From Novosphingobium cyanobacteriorum (GTDB taxonomy: Bacteria > Pseudomonadota > Alphaproteobacteria > Sphingomonadales > Sphingomonadaceae), in the NCBI RefSeq assembly GCF_029436685.1, contig NZ_JAROCY010000012.1, positions 62,001 through 126,000 of the forward strand: 64,000 nucleotides of DNA. Direction: 5' to 3'. The notes beneath the pieces were generated by a model. It searched no databases and was not told the origin of the DNA. It saw only the letters and a list, made by a program, of their open reading frames with translations. The position numbers and the translations under genes were made by a program. Position 1 is the stretch's first letter. Each line of letters opens with the position of its first letter. Of the stretch, positions 25,940-34,592 are shown piece after piece.

Positions 25940-27817
25940 CTAAACCAGCAGCTTCAACAACGCCGCCAGCCACCCCTTGGCCGACGCACTCGGCGCAGCT
26001 GCCTCATCCAGCCCCGCGCATTCCATGCACCAGGCCTGCGCGCCCTGTCCGCTGGTCAGCCGGTCCAGATCGGCCGCAATCCGCCCCGCCAGCGCCGACT
26101 GCGCCAGCGCCACGCGGCCCGCCAGATCGTGCGCCGCCGGTTGCGCCTCGGTCGAGTCGGTACCCGCCATCTCTTCCAGCAGCGTGTTCCACGGATCGCT
26201 CGCCGCGCCGAGGTAGACCGGGTGCCAGGTTGCCGCCCCCGCCTTCTTCGCCGCCCAGGCCACGGCATCGTCCAGCCCGCCGAACTGGTCCACCAGCCCG
26301 ATCTGCCGCGCGGTGCCGCCGTCCCAGATGCGCCCTTGGGCGATAAGGTTGATCTCCGCCGGGGTCTTGTGCCGCGATTTCGCCACCAGATCGAGGAAGC
26401 GGCGGTAGTTCGCCTCGATCTCGGTCTGGATCACCGCCTCCACCTGCGGTGAAAGCCCGCCGAACACATCGGGCTGGCCCGAAAGCGGCGTGGTGCGCAC
26501 GCCATCGGTGCCTACGCCGATCTTGGCCAGCGCGCCTTCGAAGCTGGGGATCACCGCAAAGATGCCGATCGATCCGGTGATCGTGCCCGGTTCGGCAAAG
26601 ATCCGCTCCGCCGGGGTGGAAACCCAGTATCCGCCGCTCGCCGCCAGGTTGCCCATCGAGACCACCACCGGCAGCCCCTTGGCCTTGGCGCGCGCGATGG
26701 CGCTGCGGATGCGCTCGGCCGCAGTCACCGATCCGCCGGGGGAATCCACCCGCACCACCAGCGCGGCATAGTCCCCACTGGCCGCGGCCTTGTCCACAAG
26801 GTCGGCAATGCGGTCCCCGCCGGCCACCCCCGGCCCGCCATTGCCGTCCACGATATCGCCCGCCACGGTCACCACCGCGATGGCCTTGCCCGCGCTGGAA
26901 GGCGCGCGGTCGGCCAGATAGGGCCCCAGCTTGGTCGCGCGGAATGCGCCCTCGGTCCCGGCCGGGTCCGCGCCGACGATTTCCGCCACGCGCTTGCCGA
27001 ACGCGGCCTTGTCGCCCACGCGGTCCACCAGCCCGGCCTTCACCGCCGCCTGCGCCGCGTCTCCATTCGAGGCGGCCAGCCATTTCGCCGGATCCTGCGT
27101 CACCAGCGCGATGTCCGCCTTGGGCCGCGCCTTTTTCACCTCGTCCTGCCAGTCCTGCCACAGCGCGGCATAGACCGCGCCGGTCGCCTCCTTCGCCTCT
27201 GGCGAGGAATCCTGCCGCAGGAAGGGTTCGACCGCGCTTTTGAAGGTGCCGACCTTGAAGACGTGCGCCTTCACCTGCAGCTTGTCCAACAGCGCCTTGT
27301 AATAGAGGCCCGTGCCGCCCGGGCCGGTCACCGCCGCGCCGCCGATGGGATCGACCCAGGCCTCGCTGGCGTGCGCGGCCAGTTGCACCGCATCGTCGGT
27401 ATAGAGCATCCCGCGAACCAGCACCGGCTTCTTCGCAGCGCGCACCTTGTCCATCGCCGCCCCCACCCGGCTCAGCGAAACCTGCCGCCCGCCGCCGAAG
27501 TCTTCCAGATCGAGCACCACCGCCTTGATCCGCGTGTCGGTCGCCGCCGCCTCGATCGCGCGGGTCAGGTCGCGTTCCTGGAACTCGCGGCGCGGCGCTT
27601 CGCCCGAAAGCAGGATGGCGCTCGGCTGCAGCCGCGCCTTCTCCTCCACCACCGGGCCGTTCAGCTCGATATAGAGCGCGCCATCGTGCACCATGCCCGG
27701 CGCGGGCCGCAGCGTGAGCACGGCATAGAGCGCCCAGAAGAACAGCAGCAGGAGCAACAGGACGAGACCGTCCTTGATGGCGACGAGGATCTTCCAGACC
27801 GAGCGGGCGAACGACAT
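25940..27817 (-). CDS. sppA: Signal peptide peptidase SppA, 67-kDa type
   Basis: A membrane-anchored serine protease that degrades cleaved signal peptides. The 625-residue protein has an N-terminal membrane segment (about 17-36) and the two tandem S49 domains of the long form. Catalytic Lys193 (VGTFKSAVEPFLR) lies in the first and Ser394 (MGNLAASGGYWVS) in the second, matching the Lys209/Ser409 dyad of E. coli SppA. It is transcribed away from pyrB. Confidence 0.93.
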   Translation of the reverse strand: MSFARSVWKILVAIKDGLVLLLLLLFFWALYAVLTLRPAPGMVHDGALYIELNGPVVEEKARLQPSAILLSGEAPRREFQERDLTRAIEAAATDTRIKAVVLDLEDFGGGRQVSLSRVGAAMDKVRAAKKPVLVRGMLYTDDAVQLAAHASEAWVDPIGGAAVTGPGGTGLYYKALLDKLQVKAHVFKVGTFKSAVEPFLRQDSSPEAKEATGAVYAALWQDWQDEVKKARPKADIALVTQDPAKWLAASNGDAAQAAVKAGLVDRVGDKAAFGKRVAEIVGADPAGTEGAFRATKLGPYLADRAPSSAGKAIAVVTVAGDIVDGNGGPGVAGGDRIADLVDKAAASGDYAALVVRVDSPGGSVTAAERIRSAIARAKAKGLPVVVSMGNLAASGGYWVSTPAERIFAEPGTITGSIGIFAVIPSFEGALAKIGVGTDGVRTTPLSGQPDVFGGLSPQVEAVIQTEIEANYRRFLDLVAKSRHKTPAEINLIAQGRIWDGGTARQIGLVDQFGGLDDAVAWAAKKAGAATWHPVYLGAASDPWNTLLEEMAGTDSTEAQPAAHDLAGRVALAQSALAGRIAADLDRLTSGQGAQAWCMECAGLDEAAAPSASAKGWLAALLKLLV

Positions 27818-27916
27818 GGGGGATATCTAGGTCCGCGCAGGCCATTGCACCAGCGCAAAGGCTTGGCATCGAGGGGCGAGAGGCATAGGGGGTGGTCTTC
27901 GATGCAACCATCGATC

Positions 27917-28183
27917 AAGCCGCAAACTCATATGCCACGCCTCCGAGGTTTGAGGCAAAACGGCTCACTGCTAGGAGGGCGGACGCAGGAATATGTCGAT
28001 ATTTCAAGTCGGCCCGACGCCGCAGGGGGCCGTTTTGCGTCAAATCCCTATGGGACGTCAAAATGACTTCCATCTCGAACCAAGCCGCCCTTGGAAGGGC
28101 AACCAGCCCTCCCCGCGAGCGGCTTGGTCCGATATGTTCGTCATTTTGACGCCTCGGAGGCGTGGCATATGAGTTTGCGGCTT
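27917..28183. repeat. Nested inverted-repeat element reaching into the pyrB start
   Basis: Perfectly complementary 32-base arms occur at 27917-27948 and 28152-28183. Inside are further inverted pairs: TTTGAGGCAAAACGGC at 27949 with a 15/16 complement at 28029-28044, a 12-bp pair at 28056-28067 with 28140-28151, and a 10-bp pair at 28079-28088 with 28119-28128. No transposase is encoded. The right arm contains the ATG and first codons of pyrB. It resembles a miniature, hairpin-rich mobile or extragenic element. Confidence 0.8.
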
Positions 28184-29185
28184 CAATATCCTGAAGGCGG
28201 CCTCGCCTTCCCCCACCGTGACCTCACCGGGATCGGGCGGCTCGCCCGTCACGAGATCCTTTACCTGCTCGATGAAGCCGAGCAATGGGTGGAACTGAAC
28301 CGCCAGCCCAACAAGCGGGCGGAGGTCCTTTCCGGCCTGACCATCATCAATGCCTTCTTCGAAAACTCCACCCGCACGCTGCTCAGCTTCGAGATCGCGG
28401 GCAAGCGGCTGGGCGCCGACGTGGTCAACATGCACGCCGCCACCAGCAGCGTGAAGAAGGGCGAGACGCTGATCGACACCGCGATGACGCTCAACGCCAT
28501 GCGCGCAGACGCCATCGTGATCCGCCACGGCAGCAGCGGCGCGGTGCGGCTGATCGCGGAAAAGGTCGATTGCCCGGTGCTCAACGCCGGTGACGGGCAG
28601 CATGAACACCCCACGCAGGCCCTGCTCGATGCGCTGACCATCCGCCATGCGCTCAAGCTCGCGCCGGGCAGCGACCTCAACGGGCTGAAGGTTACCATCT
28701 GCGGCGATATCCTGCACAGCCGCGTCGCCCGCTCCAACATCCTCAGCCTCACCGCGCTGGGCGCCGAGATCCGCGTCTGCGCCCCGCCCGCGCTGATGCC
28801 GGCGGAGATCGAGGCCATGGGCGTGCAGCCGTTTCACGATTTCGATGCGGCGCTGAAGGGGGCCAACATCGTGATGATGCTGCGCCTGCAGCAGGAACGC
28901 ATGGAGGGCCAGTTCATCCCCTCGCCCCGCGAATACCGCCACCTCTATGGCCTGACGCTGGACCGGCTGGCCAAGGCCGAGCCCGACGCCTTCGTCATGC
29001 ACCCCGGCCCGATGAACCGCGGCATAGAGATCGACAGCCAGGTGGCCGATCACCCCACCCGCAGCCTGATCACCGGGCAGGTGGAGCGCGGCGTCGCCAT
29101 CCGCATGGCCTGCCTCGACGTGCTGACCCGCCGCGCGCGGCAGGTGCCCGGCTGGGATGCGCTGGCGAAGGGAGGCGCAGCATGA
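28169..29185 (+). CDS. pyrB: Aspartate carbamoyltransferase catalytic subunit
   Basis: Condenses aspartate and carbamoyl phosphate in pyrimidine synthesis. The 338-residue protein has the carbamoyl-phosphate loop FENSTRT (65-71), [10 protein letters not shown] in the middle and [12 protein letters not shown] near the C-terminus. The start used is the ATG at 28169; the first five codons (MSLRL) lie within the right arm of the inverted-repeat element, and the family-typical sequence begins only at [13 protein letters not shown]. It overlaps pyrX by four bases. No pyrI follows, as expected for an enzyme paired with a dihydroorotase-like subunit. Confidence 0.96.
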   Translation: MSLRLQYPEGGLAFPHRDLTGIGRLARHEILYLLDEAEQWVELNRQPNKRAEVLSGLTIINAFFENSTRTLLSFEIAGKRLGADVVNMHAATSSVKKGETLIDTAMTLNAMRADAIVIRHGSSGAVRLIAEKVDCPVLNAGDGQHEHPTQALLDALTIRHALKLAPGSDLNGLKVTICGDILHSRVARSNILSLTALGAEIRVCAPPALMPAEIEAMGVQPFHDFDAALKGANIVMMLRLQQERMEGQFIPSPREYRHLYGLTLDRLAKAEPDAFVMHPGPMNRGIEIDSQVADHPTRSLITGQVERGVAIRMACLDVLTRRARQVPGWDALAKGGAA

Positions 29186-30411
29186 TCCCCCGTCCGTTGA
29201 CGATCACCGGCGGCCTGCTCGTGCTGCCCACCGGCGCGCCGCAACCGGGCAACCTGCGGTGCGAAGGCGGCCGCATCGTCGCGCTGGGCGATGTCGCCCC
29301 GAACGACGGTGACGAGGTGGTGGATGCCAGGGGCGCGCTGGTTGCGCCGGGCCTCGTCGACCTCGGCGTCTTCGCGGTGGACAAGCCGGCGTTCCACTTC
29401 GGCGGCATCACCCGCGCCGCGCTTATGCCCGATCAGGGCCCGCCGCTGGACCACCCGGCCCGCGTCCGCTTCGCCGCGCAGAGCGGCAAGCCCGACATGT
29501 GGGTCCACCCCCTCGCCGCCGCCACCCGCGGGCTGGAAGGGCGCGAACTCGCCGAACTAGCGCTGATGCGCGATGCCGGCGCGCGGGCGGTCGCCACCGG
29601 GCGGCGCTGGATCGGCGATTCGGGCGTGATGATGCGCCTGCTCTCCTATTGCGCCATGCTCGGCATGGTCGTGGTGACCCATGCCGAAGACGCCGGGATC
29701 GTTGGAAGCGCCGTAGCTACGGCGGGCGAGATGGCGACCCGGCTGGGCCTGCCCTCCGCCCCCGCCGAGGCCGAGGCGCTGGCCGTGGCGCGCGATATCG
29801 CGCTGGCCGAGATCACCGGCGCGCGCCTGCATTTCCGGCAGGTCACCACCGCCCGCGCGCTCGATCTGGTCCGCGCGGCCAAGGCACGCGGAGTAAAGGT
29901 GACAGCGGGCGTAACCCCGGCGCACTTCATGCTGTCCGACCTTGAACTGGCCAACTTCCGCACCTTCTGCCGCATGTCTCCGCCCTTGCGCCACGATGCG
30001 GATCGCAAGGCGGTGATCGCGGCGATCGCCGATGGCACGATCGACGTGATCGCATCCGGCCACGATCCGCGCGGGCCAGAGGACAAGCGCCTGCCCTTTG
30101 CCGATGCCGAACCCGGCATGGCGGGCGCGGAAACGCTGCTGCCGCTCACTCTCACGCTGGTGCGCGATGGCGCGATCGACTTGGCCCGCGCCTTTGCCCT
30201 GCTCGCCGGCAATCCCGCCGCGCTGCTCGGCGTGGCGGCGGGCAAGCTGGAAACGGGTGCCGAGGCGGACATCGCGCTGGTCGATCCCGACCGGCCGTGG
30301 GTGGTCAATTCCGACAAGATGGCCGCCGCTGCGGGCAACACCCCGTTCGACCGCCGCCCCGTTCAGGGCCGCGTCACCGCGCTGTTCAAGGGCGGAACCC
30401 GGATAGACTGA
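29182..30411 (+). CDS. Dihydroorotase-like protein lacking catalytic motifs (PyrX-type)
   Basis: A 409-residue amidohydrolase-fold protein translated with pyrB (ATGA overlap). The metal-binding His-x-His that normally follows PGLxD is absent: the sequence reads [14 protein letters not shown]. The usual His in the HVST segment is Gln (LHFRQVTT), and the TDHAPH-type segment reads SGHDPRG. THAED is retained. This pattern fits the inactive dihydroorotase homologue that supports aspartate carbamoyltransferase assembly in some bacteria. A catalytic pyrC would have to lie elsewhere. It is often annotated as pyrC, but hydrolase activity is doubtful. Confidence 0.88.
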   Translation: MIPRPLTITGGLLVLPTGAPQPGNLRCEGGRIVALGDVAPNDGDEVVDARGALVAPGLVDLGVFAVDKPAFHFGGITRAALMPDQGPPLDHPARVRFAAQSGKPDMWVHPLAAATRGLEGRELAELALMRDAGARAVATGRRWIGDSGVMMRLLSYCAMLGMVVVTHAEDAGIVGSAVATAGEMATRLGLPSAPAEAEALAVARDIALAEITGARLHFRQVTTARALDLVRAAKARGVKVTAGVTPAHFMLSDLELANFRTFCRMSPPLRHDADRKAVIAAIADGTIDVIASGHDPRGPEDKRLPFADAEPGMAGAETLLPLTLTLVRDGAIDLARAFALLAGNPAALLGVAAGKLETGAEADIALVDPDRPWVVNSDKMAAAAGNTPFDRRPVQGRVTALFKGGTRID

Positions 30412-30416
30412 ATGCG

Positions 30417-30448
30417 AAAAGGGCCGGTAAGCGTCTGCTTCCCGGCCC
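30417..30448. terminator. Terminator hairpin between pyrX and the SPOR lipoprotein gene
   Basis: GGGCCGG and CCGGCCC form a 7-bp stem with an inner AAGC/GCTT pairing. The minus strand continues into TTTT, so it fits an intrinsic terminator for the minus-strand operon; it can also stop pyrB-pyrX transcripts. Confidence 0.7.
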
Positions 30449-30474
30449 TCTCGGGCTAATCTGTTCCTGCCGGA

Positions 30475-31788
30475 TCACCGGCGGGCGAAGCGCGCTTCCA
30501 CCGGGCGTCCCTGTGGCGAGGTGGCCGTGGGCGATACCATCACCAGACATGCGCCGCCGCGCGATTTCACCGTGCCGCACATGCTGCGGGCAGAGGCGAA
30601 GCCGGTAAAGCCCGCCGCCTGCACCCGCCAGAACTCGCGTCCGCGCACCGTCACCCTGGCGATGATCGGCGCGTGGCCTTTCAGCGAAGGGTTGCGCGCG
30701 GCATAGTGCCGCCACGCGCGCCTGGCGCCTTCCTCGGTGGCGAACGCGCCCAGCTGCACCACGTGCGAACCGTTGCTCACCGCCACGGCCGGAGCGGGCG
30801 CTGCCTGAGGCCTGGCAACATGGCTGCCCACCACGCGATAAGGTTTGGCTGCAGCCGGAGCCGCCGCCTGCGAGGCCGGCAGGTCGATCCTGGCCAGCTG
30901 CGCCGCCTTGGGCTGCGAAGAAGCATCGGCCAGCGCTGGGGCGGGCGCGTCGCCCTGTGCCACGGCGGGCAGTTCCTCCACTGCCGCCTGCGCCAGCGCG
31001 GGCGCGTCGGCTGCGGTCGGGGCATCGGCCTGCCGCACCGGCGCGCTGCCATCGGCGGGGAAGTTCGCGAGCGCCAGCATCGCCGGCTGCCCTTCGTCGC
31101 CACGCAGCGGCGCACCGATCAGGCTCGCCACGCGCATGCGCTGGTCTTCGGGGGCGCCCATCGCCGCCCATTCCTGCATGCGCGCGCCCAACTGGTCGGC
31201 CGGCACGTCCTGCGCGGCCATGATCTTCGCCTCGGCCCAGCTGCCACCCAGCGCATAGGCGAAGGCCAGGTTCTGGCGGATCTTCGGCGTGTTCTCGCCC
31301 CGGCGCAGCGCGTCGGTCAGCACGTTGACGCCTTCCTGCACCCGCCCCGCCATGGCCATCGCCAGGCCATAATCGGCCGCGGGCAGCGCATCGCGATAGG
31401 TGTTCAGCGTGTCCACCGCCTCGGCGTTGTGGCCCATGCCGATCTGCGCCAGCGCCAGGCTCAGCGCGGTCTTGCCGCCGTCCTCGCCCAGTTCCATCGC
31501 GTCGTCATAGGTCTGCCGCGCGGATTCAAAGCGCCCGGCGCGCAAATAGGCGTTGGCCAGCAGCAGGCGGAGCGAGGCATTGCGCCCATCGGCCTGCACG
31601 GCCTGTTCGGCCAGCGCGATGGCCTTGTCGGTCTGCCCGTGGTTCAGCGCGGACTGCGCCCCTGCGGCAAACTTCGAAGGATGCGGCCCGGCGGCGGAAC
31701 AGCCCGTCAGCAGCCCGGCCGCCAGTGCGGTCGAGATGGCGAAGCGGAAGGCCCGGTTGCCGGTTGCGGGGATCAGGCGAAAGGTCAT
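30475..31788 (-). CDS. SPOR-domain tetratricopeptide lipoprotein
   Basis: From the ATG at 31788 the protein has 437 residues. It starts with a lipoprotein signal peptide (lipobox LLTGC, Cys30), followed by TPR-like helical repeats (LNHGQTDKAIALAEQAVQAD and onward), an Ala/Pro-rich linker and a C-terminal SPOR domain (HVVQLGAFATEEGARRAW) that binds denuded peptidoglycan. An alternative start at 31824 overlaps the upstream gene stop by one base (TGATG), giving 449 residues with an unusually long signal sequence. It is the last gene of an operon with the RHH-like protein and the ParA ATPase. Confidence 0.82.
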   Translation of the reverse strand: MTFRLIPATGNRAFRFAISTALAAGLLTGCSAAGPHPSKFAAGAQSALNHGQTDKAIALAEQAVQADGRNASLRLLLANAYLRAGRFESARQTYDDAMELGEDGGKTALSLALAQIGMGHNAEAVDTLNTYRDALPAADYGLAMAMAGRVQEGVNVLTDALRRGENTPKIRQNLAFAYALGGSWAEAKIMAAQDVPADQLGARMQEWAAMGAPEDQRMRVASLIGAPLRGDEGQPAMLALANFPADGSAPVRQADAPTAADAPALAQAAVEELPAVAQGDAPAPALADASSQPKAAQLARIDLPASQAAAPAAAKPYRVVGSHVARPQAAPAPAVAVSNGSHVVQLGAFATEEGARRAWRHYAARNPSLKGHAPIIARVTVRGREFWRVQAAGFTGFASARSMCGTVKSRGGACLVMVSPTATSPQGRPVEARFARR

Positions 31789-31823
31789 GGCGCGGTTTCC
31801 GGTCTGGAGTTTGCGTTGCATCA

Positions 31824-32366
31824 TCAGGCTTTGCGCGCGCTGCGCACCAGACCATCAAGGCCCGGCATCGCATCGAGCAGCTTGTCCAGCGCCTCGACCA
31901 CCAGGGCCTGGGCGCTGCGGTTGTCCATCGCGCTGGCAAGGCGCAGGCGCAGGTGGCGCTCCGCATCCAGCCGCAGTGTGAAGGCGGCCTTGCGCCCTTC
32001 CTTCAGCGCGGTCCCGCGGCGGCGCGAAGGCGCTGCCACAGCCGCCACCGAAGCCACCGGCGCATTGATCTTCTCGGCCAGCGTCTCGATCCGGCGCAGC
32101 ACTTCGGGCTGGTCGGGAACGGCGGGCGCCGCCTCCACCACGGGCTCGGGTGCAGCATCCTCGCCCATGTCATTCCAGCCCAGGTCTTCCTGGCCGGTGG
32201 GTGCAAAATCGGTCTGCTCGAACGCCGGCTCGGCCGCCGCGCCAAACATCACGCGGCGCTGTTCTTCATAGCTCATCGGCAGCTGGGGGCGCATGGCCGG
32301 GCGCGCGCCGCCCTTGCGGGCGAGCAGGCCACTGCTCAGCGAGGCGAGAGGCTTGGCTTCTCCCAT
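31824..32366 (-). CDS. Hypothetical protein with RHH-like C-terminus, ParA partner candidate
   Basis: A 180-residue protein. The first 110 residues are low-complexity and acidic. The C-terminal AAFTLRLDAERHLRLRLASA segment, followed by NRSAQALVVEALDKLLD, has the strand-helix-helix pattern of ribbon-helix-helix DNA-binding proteins. AGGGG at good spacing supports the ATG at 32366. It starts 14 bases after the stop of the ParA-type ATPase, the position of a ParB or adaptor partner in ParA operons, but it has no ParB motif. The function is inferred from context only. Confidence 0.65.
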   Translation of the reverse strand: MGEAKPLASLSSGLLARKGGARPAMRPQLPMSYEEQRRVMFGAAAEPAFEQTDFAPTGQEDLGWNDMGEDAAPEPVVEAAPAVPDQPEVLRRIETLAEKINAPVASVAAVAAPSRRRGTALKEGRKAAFTLRLDAERHLRLRLASAMDNRSAQALVVEALDKLLDAMPGLDGLVRSARKA

Positions 32367-32380
32367 GGCGACACCCCTCT

Positions 32381-33109
32381 TCACGATCCGGCCACCCTGC
32401 GGCCAAAGCCGCCGCCCATCGGGCGCGGCGCGCCGATCTGAGTCACCTGCGCCGGGGCCTGTGGCACCGCGAACACCGTGCGGCGGAAGTTCTTCTCGAG
32501 CCGCTCGGACACATAGTTCCACAGCGCTTCCACTTCCTGCGAGGACTTGCCGCGCGGGTCCACTTCCATCACCGTCCGCCCGTCGATCATCGATGCGGCA
32601 AAGTCGGTGCGGTGGTGCAGCGTCACCGGGGCCACCGTGCCATGCTGCGAAAGCGCGACCGCGGCTTCCGAAGTGATTCGCGCCTTGGGCGTCGCGGCGT
32701 TGACCACGAAGATCAGCGGCTTGCCCGCGCGTTCGCACAGGTCCACCGTCGCCCCCACGGCCCGCAGGTCATGCGGCGATGGCCGCGTCGGCACCACGAT
32801 CAGCTCGGCAACCGAGATCACGCTCTGGATCGCCATGGTGATGGCAGGCGGCGTATCGATCACCGCCAGCTTGAAGCCCTGCTGGCGCAGAACCGCAAGG
32901 TCCGCGGCCAGCCGCGCCACCGTGGTCTGGGCAAAGGCCGGGAACTCCGCCTCGCGCTCGTTCCACCAGTCAGACAGCGACCCTTGCGGATCGATATCGA
33001 TCAGCACCACCGGGCCCGCGCCCGCGCGCTGTGCCTGAACGGCCAGATGCCCTGACAGGGTCGTCTTGCCCGAACCGCCCTTTTGCGAAGCCAATGCCAG
33101 TACGCGCAA
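32381..33109 (-). CDS. ParA/MinD-family ATPase
   Basis: A 242-residue deviant Walker ATPase. The P-loop SQKGGSGKTTLSGHLA lies at residues 8-23, followed by VLIDIDPQGSLSDWW and AVIDTPPA. The start is TTG at 33109, chosen because AAGGGG lies eight bases upstream and the sequence LRVLALASQKGG is the normal N-terminus; no ATG fits. The C-terminal 35 residues are Pro/Gly-rich. It is not the chromosomal ParAB pair, since no parB or parS is seen. The operon with a SPOR lipoprotein suggests positioning of an envelope or division-site component. Confidence 0.85.
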   Translation of the reverse strand: MRVLALASQKGGSGKTTLSGHLAVQAQRAGAGPVVLIDIDPQGSLSDWWNEREAEFPAFAQTTVARLAADLAVLRQQGFKLAVIDTPPAITMAIQSVISVAELIVVPTRPSPHDLRAVGATVDLCERAGKPLIFVVNAATPKARITSEAAVALSQHGTVAPVTLHHRTDFAASMIDGRTVMEVDPRGKSSQEVEALWNYVSERLEKNFRRTVFAVPQAPAQVTQIGAPRPMGGGFGRRVAGS

Positions 33110-33406
33110 CGTCCATTCCCCTTGGCACGAAGATGCTCTTGGGGGAAATGACTCGCAGAAGACCCTCAAATATTGGTTAACACCCGCCTTCGCCGCGCGG
33201 AAATCCTGCGCAAACGGCAATAACCATCCCGTGCATCCCCGCTAAGGCATTGCTAACGCCTTGTTGACTATCGTGTGCGGGAAAGGCCCTGCCACGCCCC
33301 GTCCTTTTGCAGGCGGGTGTAATGACCGGGCCCCGCGCATCGTTTACCATGCGCTGCAACACACCCGGCCGGATTCGCCTCCGCGCCACAGGAACACGGA
33401 CCGACA

Positions 33407-34540
33407 ATGCGCGCCTTTCGCCTGCTGTTTCCGATGCTTGCCGCCACCACGATGGGCGCAGCGCCCGCCTTTGCCGATGTGAAGGACGGAGTCGACGCCT
33501 GGACGCGCGGCGATTACCCCGCCGCCGTCAAGCAGTGGCAGGGCCCCGCCGCCAAGGGCGATGCCGACGCCATGTTCAACATGGGCCAGGCCTACAAGCT
33601 GGGCCGCGGCGTGCCGCGCGATCCGGCGAAGGCGGAGCAGATGTACCGCCTCGCCGCCGAAAAGGGCCACGCCCGCGCGGCAGACAACTATGGCATCCTG
33701 CTGTTCCAGACCGGGCGGCAGGCCGAAGCCATGCGCTGGATCAGCGCCTCGGCCGAACGGGGCGAACCGCGCGCCATGTATATCCTCGGCATCGCCGCCT
33801 ATAATGGCGATTATGCGCAGAAGGATTGGGTCCGCGCCTATGCGCTGATGACCCGCGCCGCCGCCTCCGGCCTCACCCAGGCGGTCAGCGGCCTCGCCAC
33901 GATGAACGAAACGATTGCCCTGGAAGACCGGCAGAAGGGCGCCGCCCTGGCGCAGGAGCTTGACCTGCGCACCGCCGAAGTGCGCGGCCGCCAGCTCGCC
34001 GCCGCCGATCTCGGCGCAAAGGCGCCACCTGTGCCAACCGCGCCCCTGCCGCCTGCCCCCACCGCCCCGCTGCGCCAGCAGGCCGCACCCGCCCCACTGC
34101 AGACCGTGCCCCTGCCCGCCGCCCGCACCGAAGATCCCGGCACCGCCCCCACCGGCCCGGTCATGGCAGGCGCCGATTATGCCAACCCGGTCGAAGTCCC
34201 CCGCATGGCCACCGCCACGCCAAAACCCGCGCCGCAGCCCAAACCGGCCCCCGCGCCCAAGCCCGCGCCCAAACCGGCAACGACTCCTGCCCCTGCCCCT
34301 GCTCCCGCGCCAGCCTCTGGCACCTACCGCATCCAGCTCGGCGCCTTCGGCCAGAAATCCAACGCCGACGCCCTCTGGACCCGCCTCCACACCCGCCCCG
34401 AACTCACCGGCCACTCCCGCCTGGACGTGGGCACGGGCGTCACCCGCCTCCAGGCAGGCGGATATACTCAGGCGGCAGCGGAAAAGGCCTGCGCCGGGCT
34501 GAAAGCTGCGGGTGAGGTTTGTCTGGTGGTGAAGCCTTGA
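33407..34540 (+). CDS. Sel1-repeat and SPOR-domain exported protein
   Basis: A 377-residue exported protein with a signal peptide (ending GAAPAFA). Sel1-like repeats cover about 30-180 (KGDADAMFNMGQAYKLG; KGHARAADNYGILLF; RGEPRAMYILGIAAYNGDY). A long Pro/Ala/Lys linker (about 205-300) leads to a C-terminal SPOR domain (TYRIQLGAFGQKSNADALW). SPOR domains localise proteins to septal peptidoglycan. It is divergent from the parA operon, whose last gene also encodes a SPOR protein. The 297-bp gap holds TTAA-type sequences but no gene. Confidence 0.87.
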   Translation: MRAFRLLFPMLAATTMGAAPAFADVKDGVDAWTRGDYPAAVKQWQGPAAKGDADAMFNMGQAYKLGRGVPRDPAKAEQMYRLAAEKGHARAADNYGILLFQTGRQAEAMRWISASAERGEPRAMYILGIAAYNGDYAQKDWVRAYALMTRAAASGLTQAVSGLATMNETIALEDRQKGAALAQELDLRTAEVRGRQLAAADLGAKAPPVPTAPLPPAPTAPLRQQAAPAPLQTVPLPAARTEDPGTAPTGPVMAGADYANPVEVPRMATATPKPAPQPKPAPAPKPAPKPATTPAPAPAPAPASGTYRIQLGAFGQKSNADALWTRLHTRPELTGHSRLDVGTGVTRLQAGGYTQAAAEKACAGLKAAGEVCLVVKP

Positions 34541-34592
34541 AATAGCAGTGCCGGAGCGGAGTCCTTGCGCGCTCCGTTCAACGCTTGCCTGC

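Noticed and set aside
27263..28066. Plus-strand ORF across the sppA start and the inverted-repeat element
   Set aside because: Composition is that of a shadow frame, and its C-terminal peptide simply translates the repeat arms.
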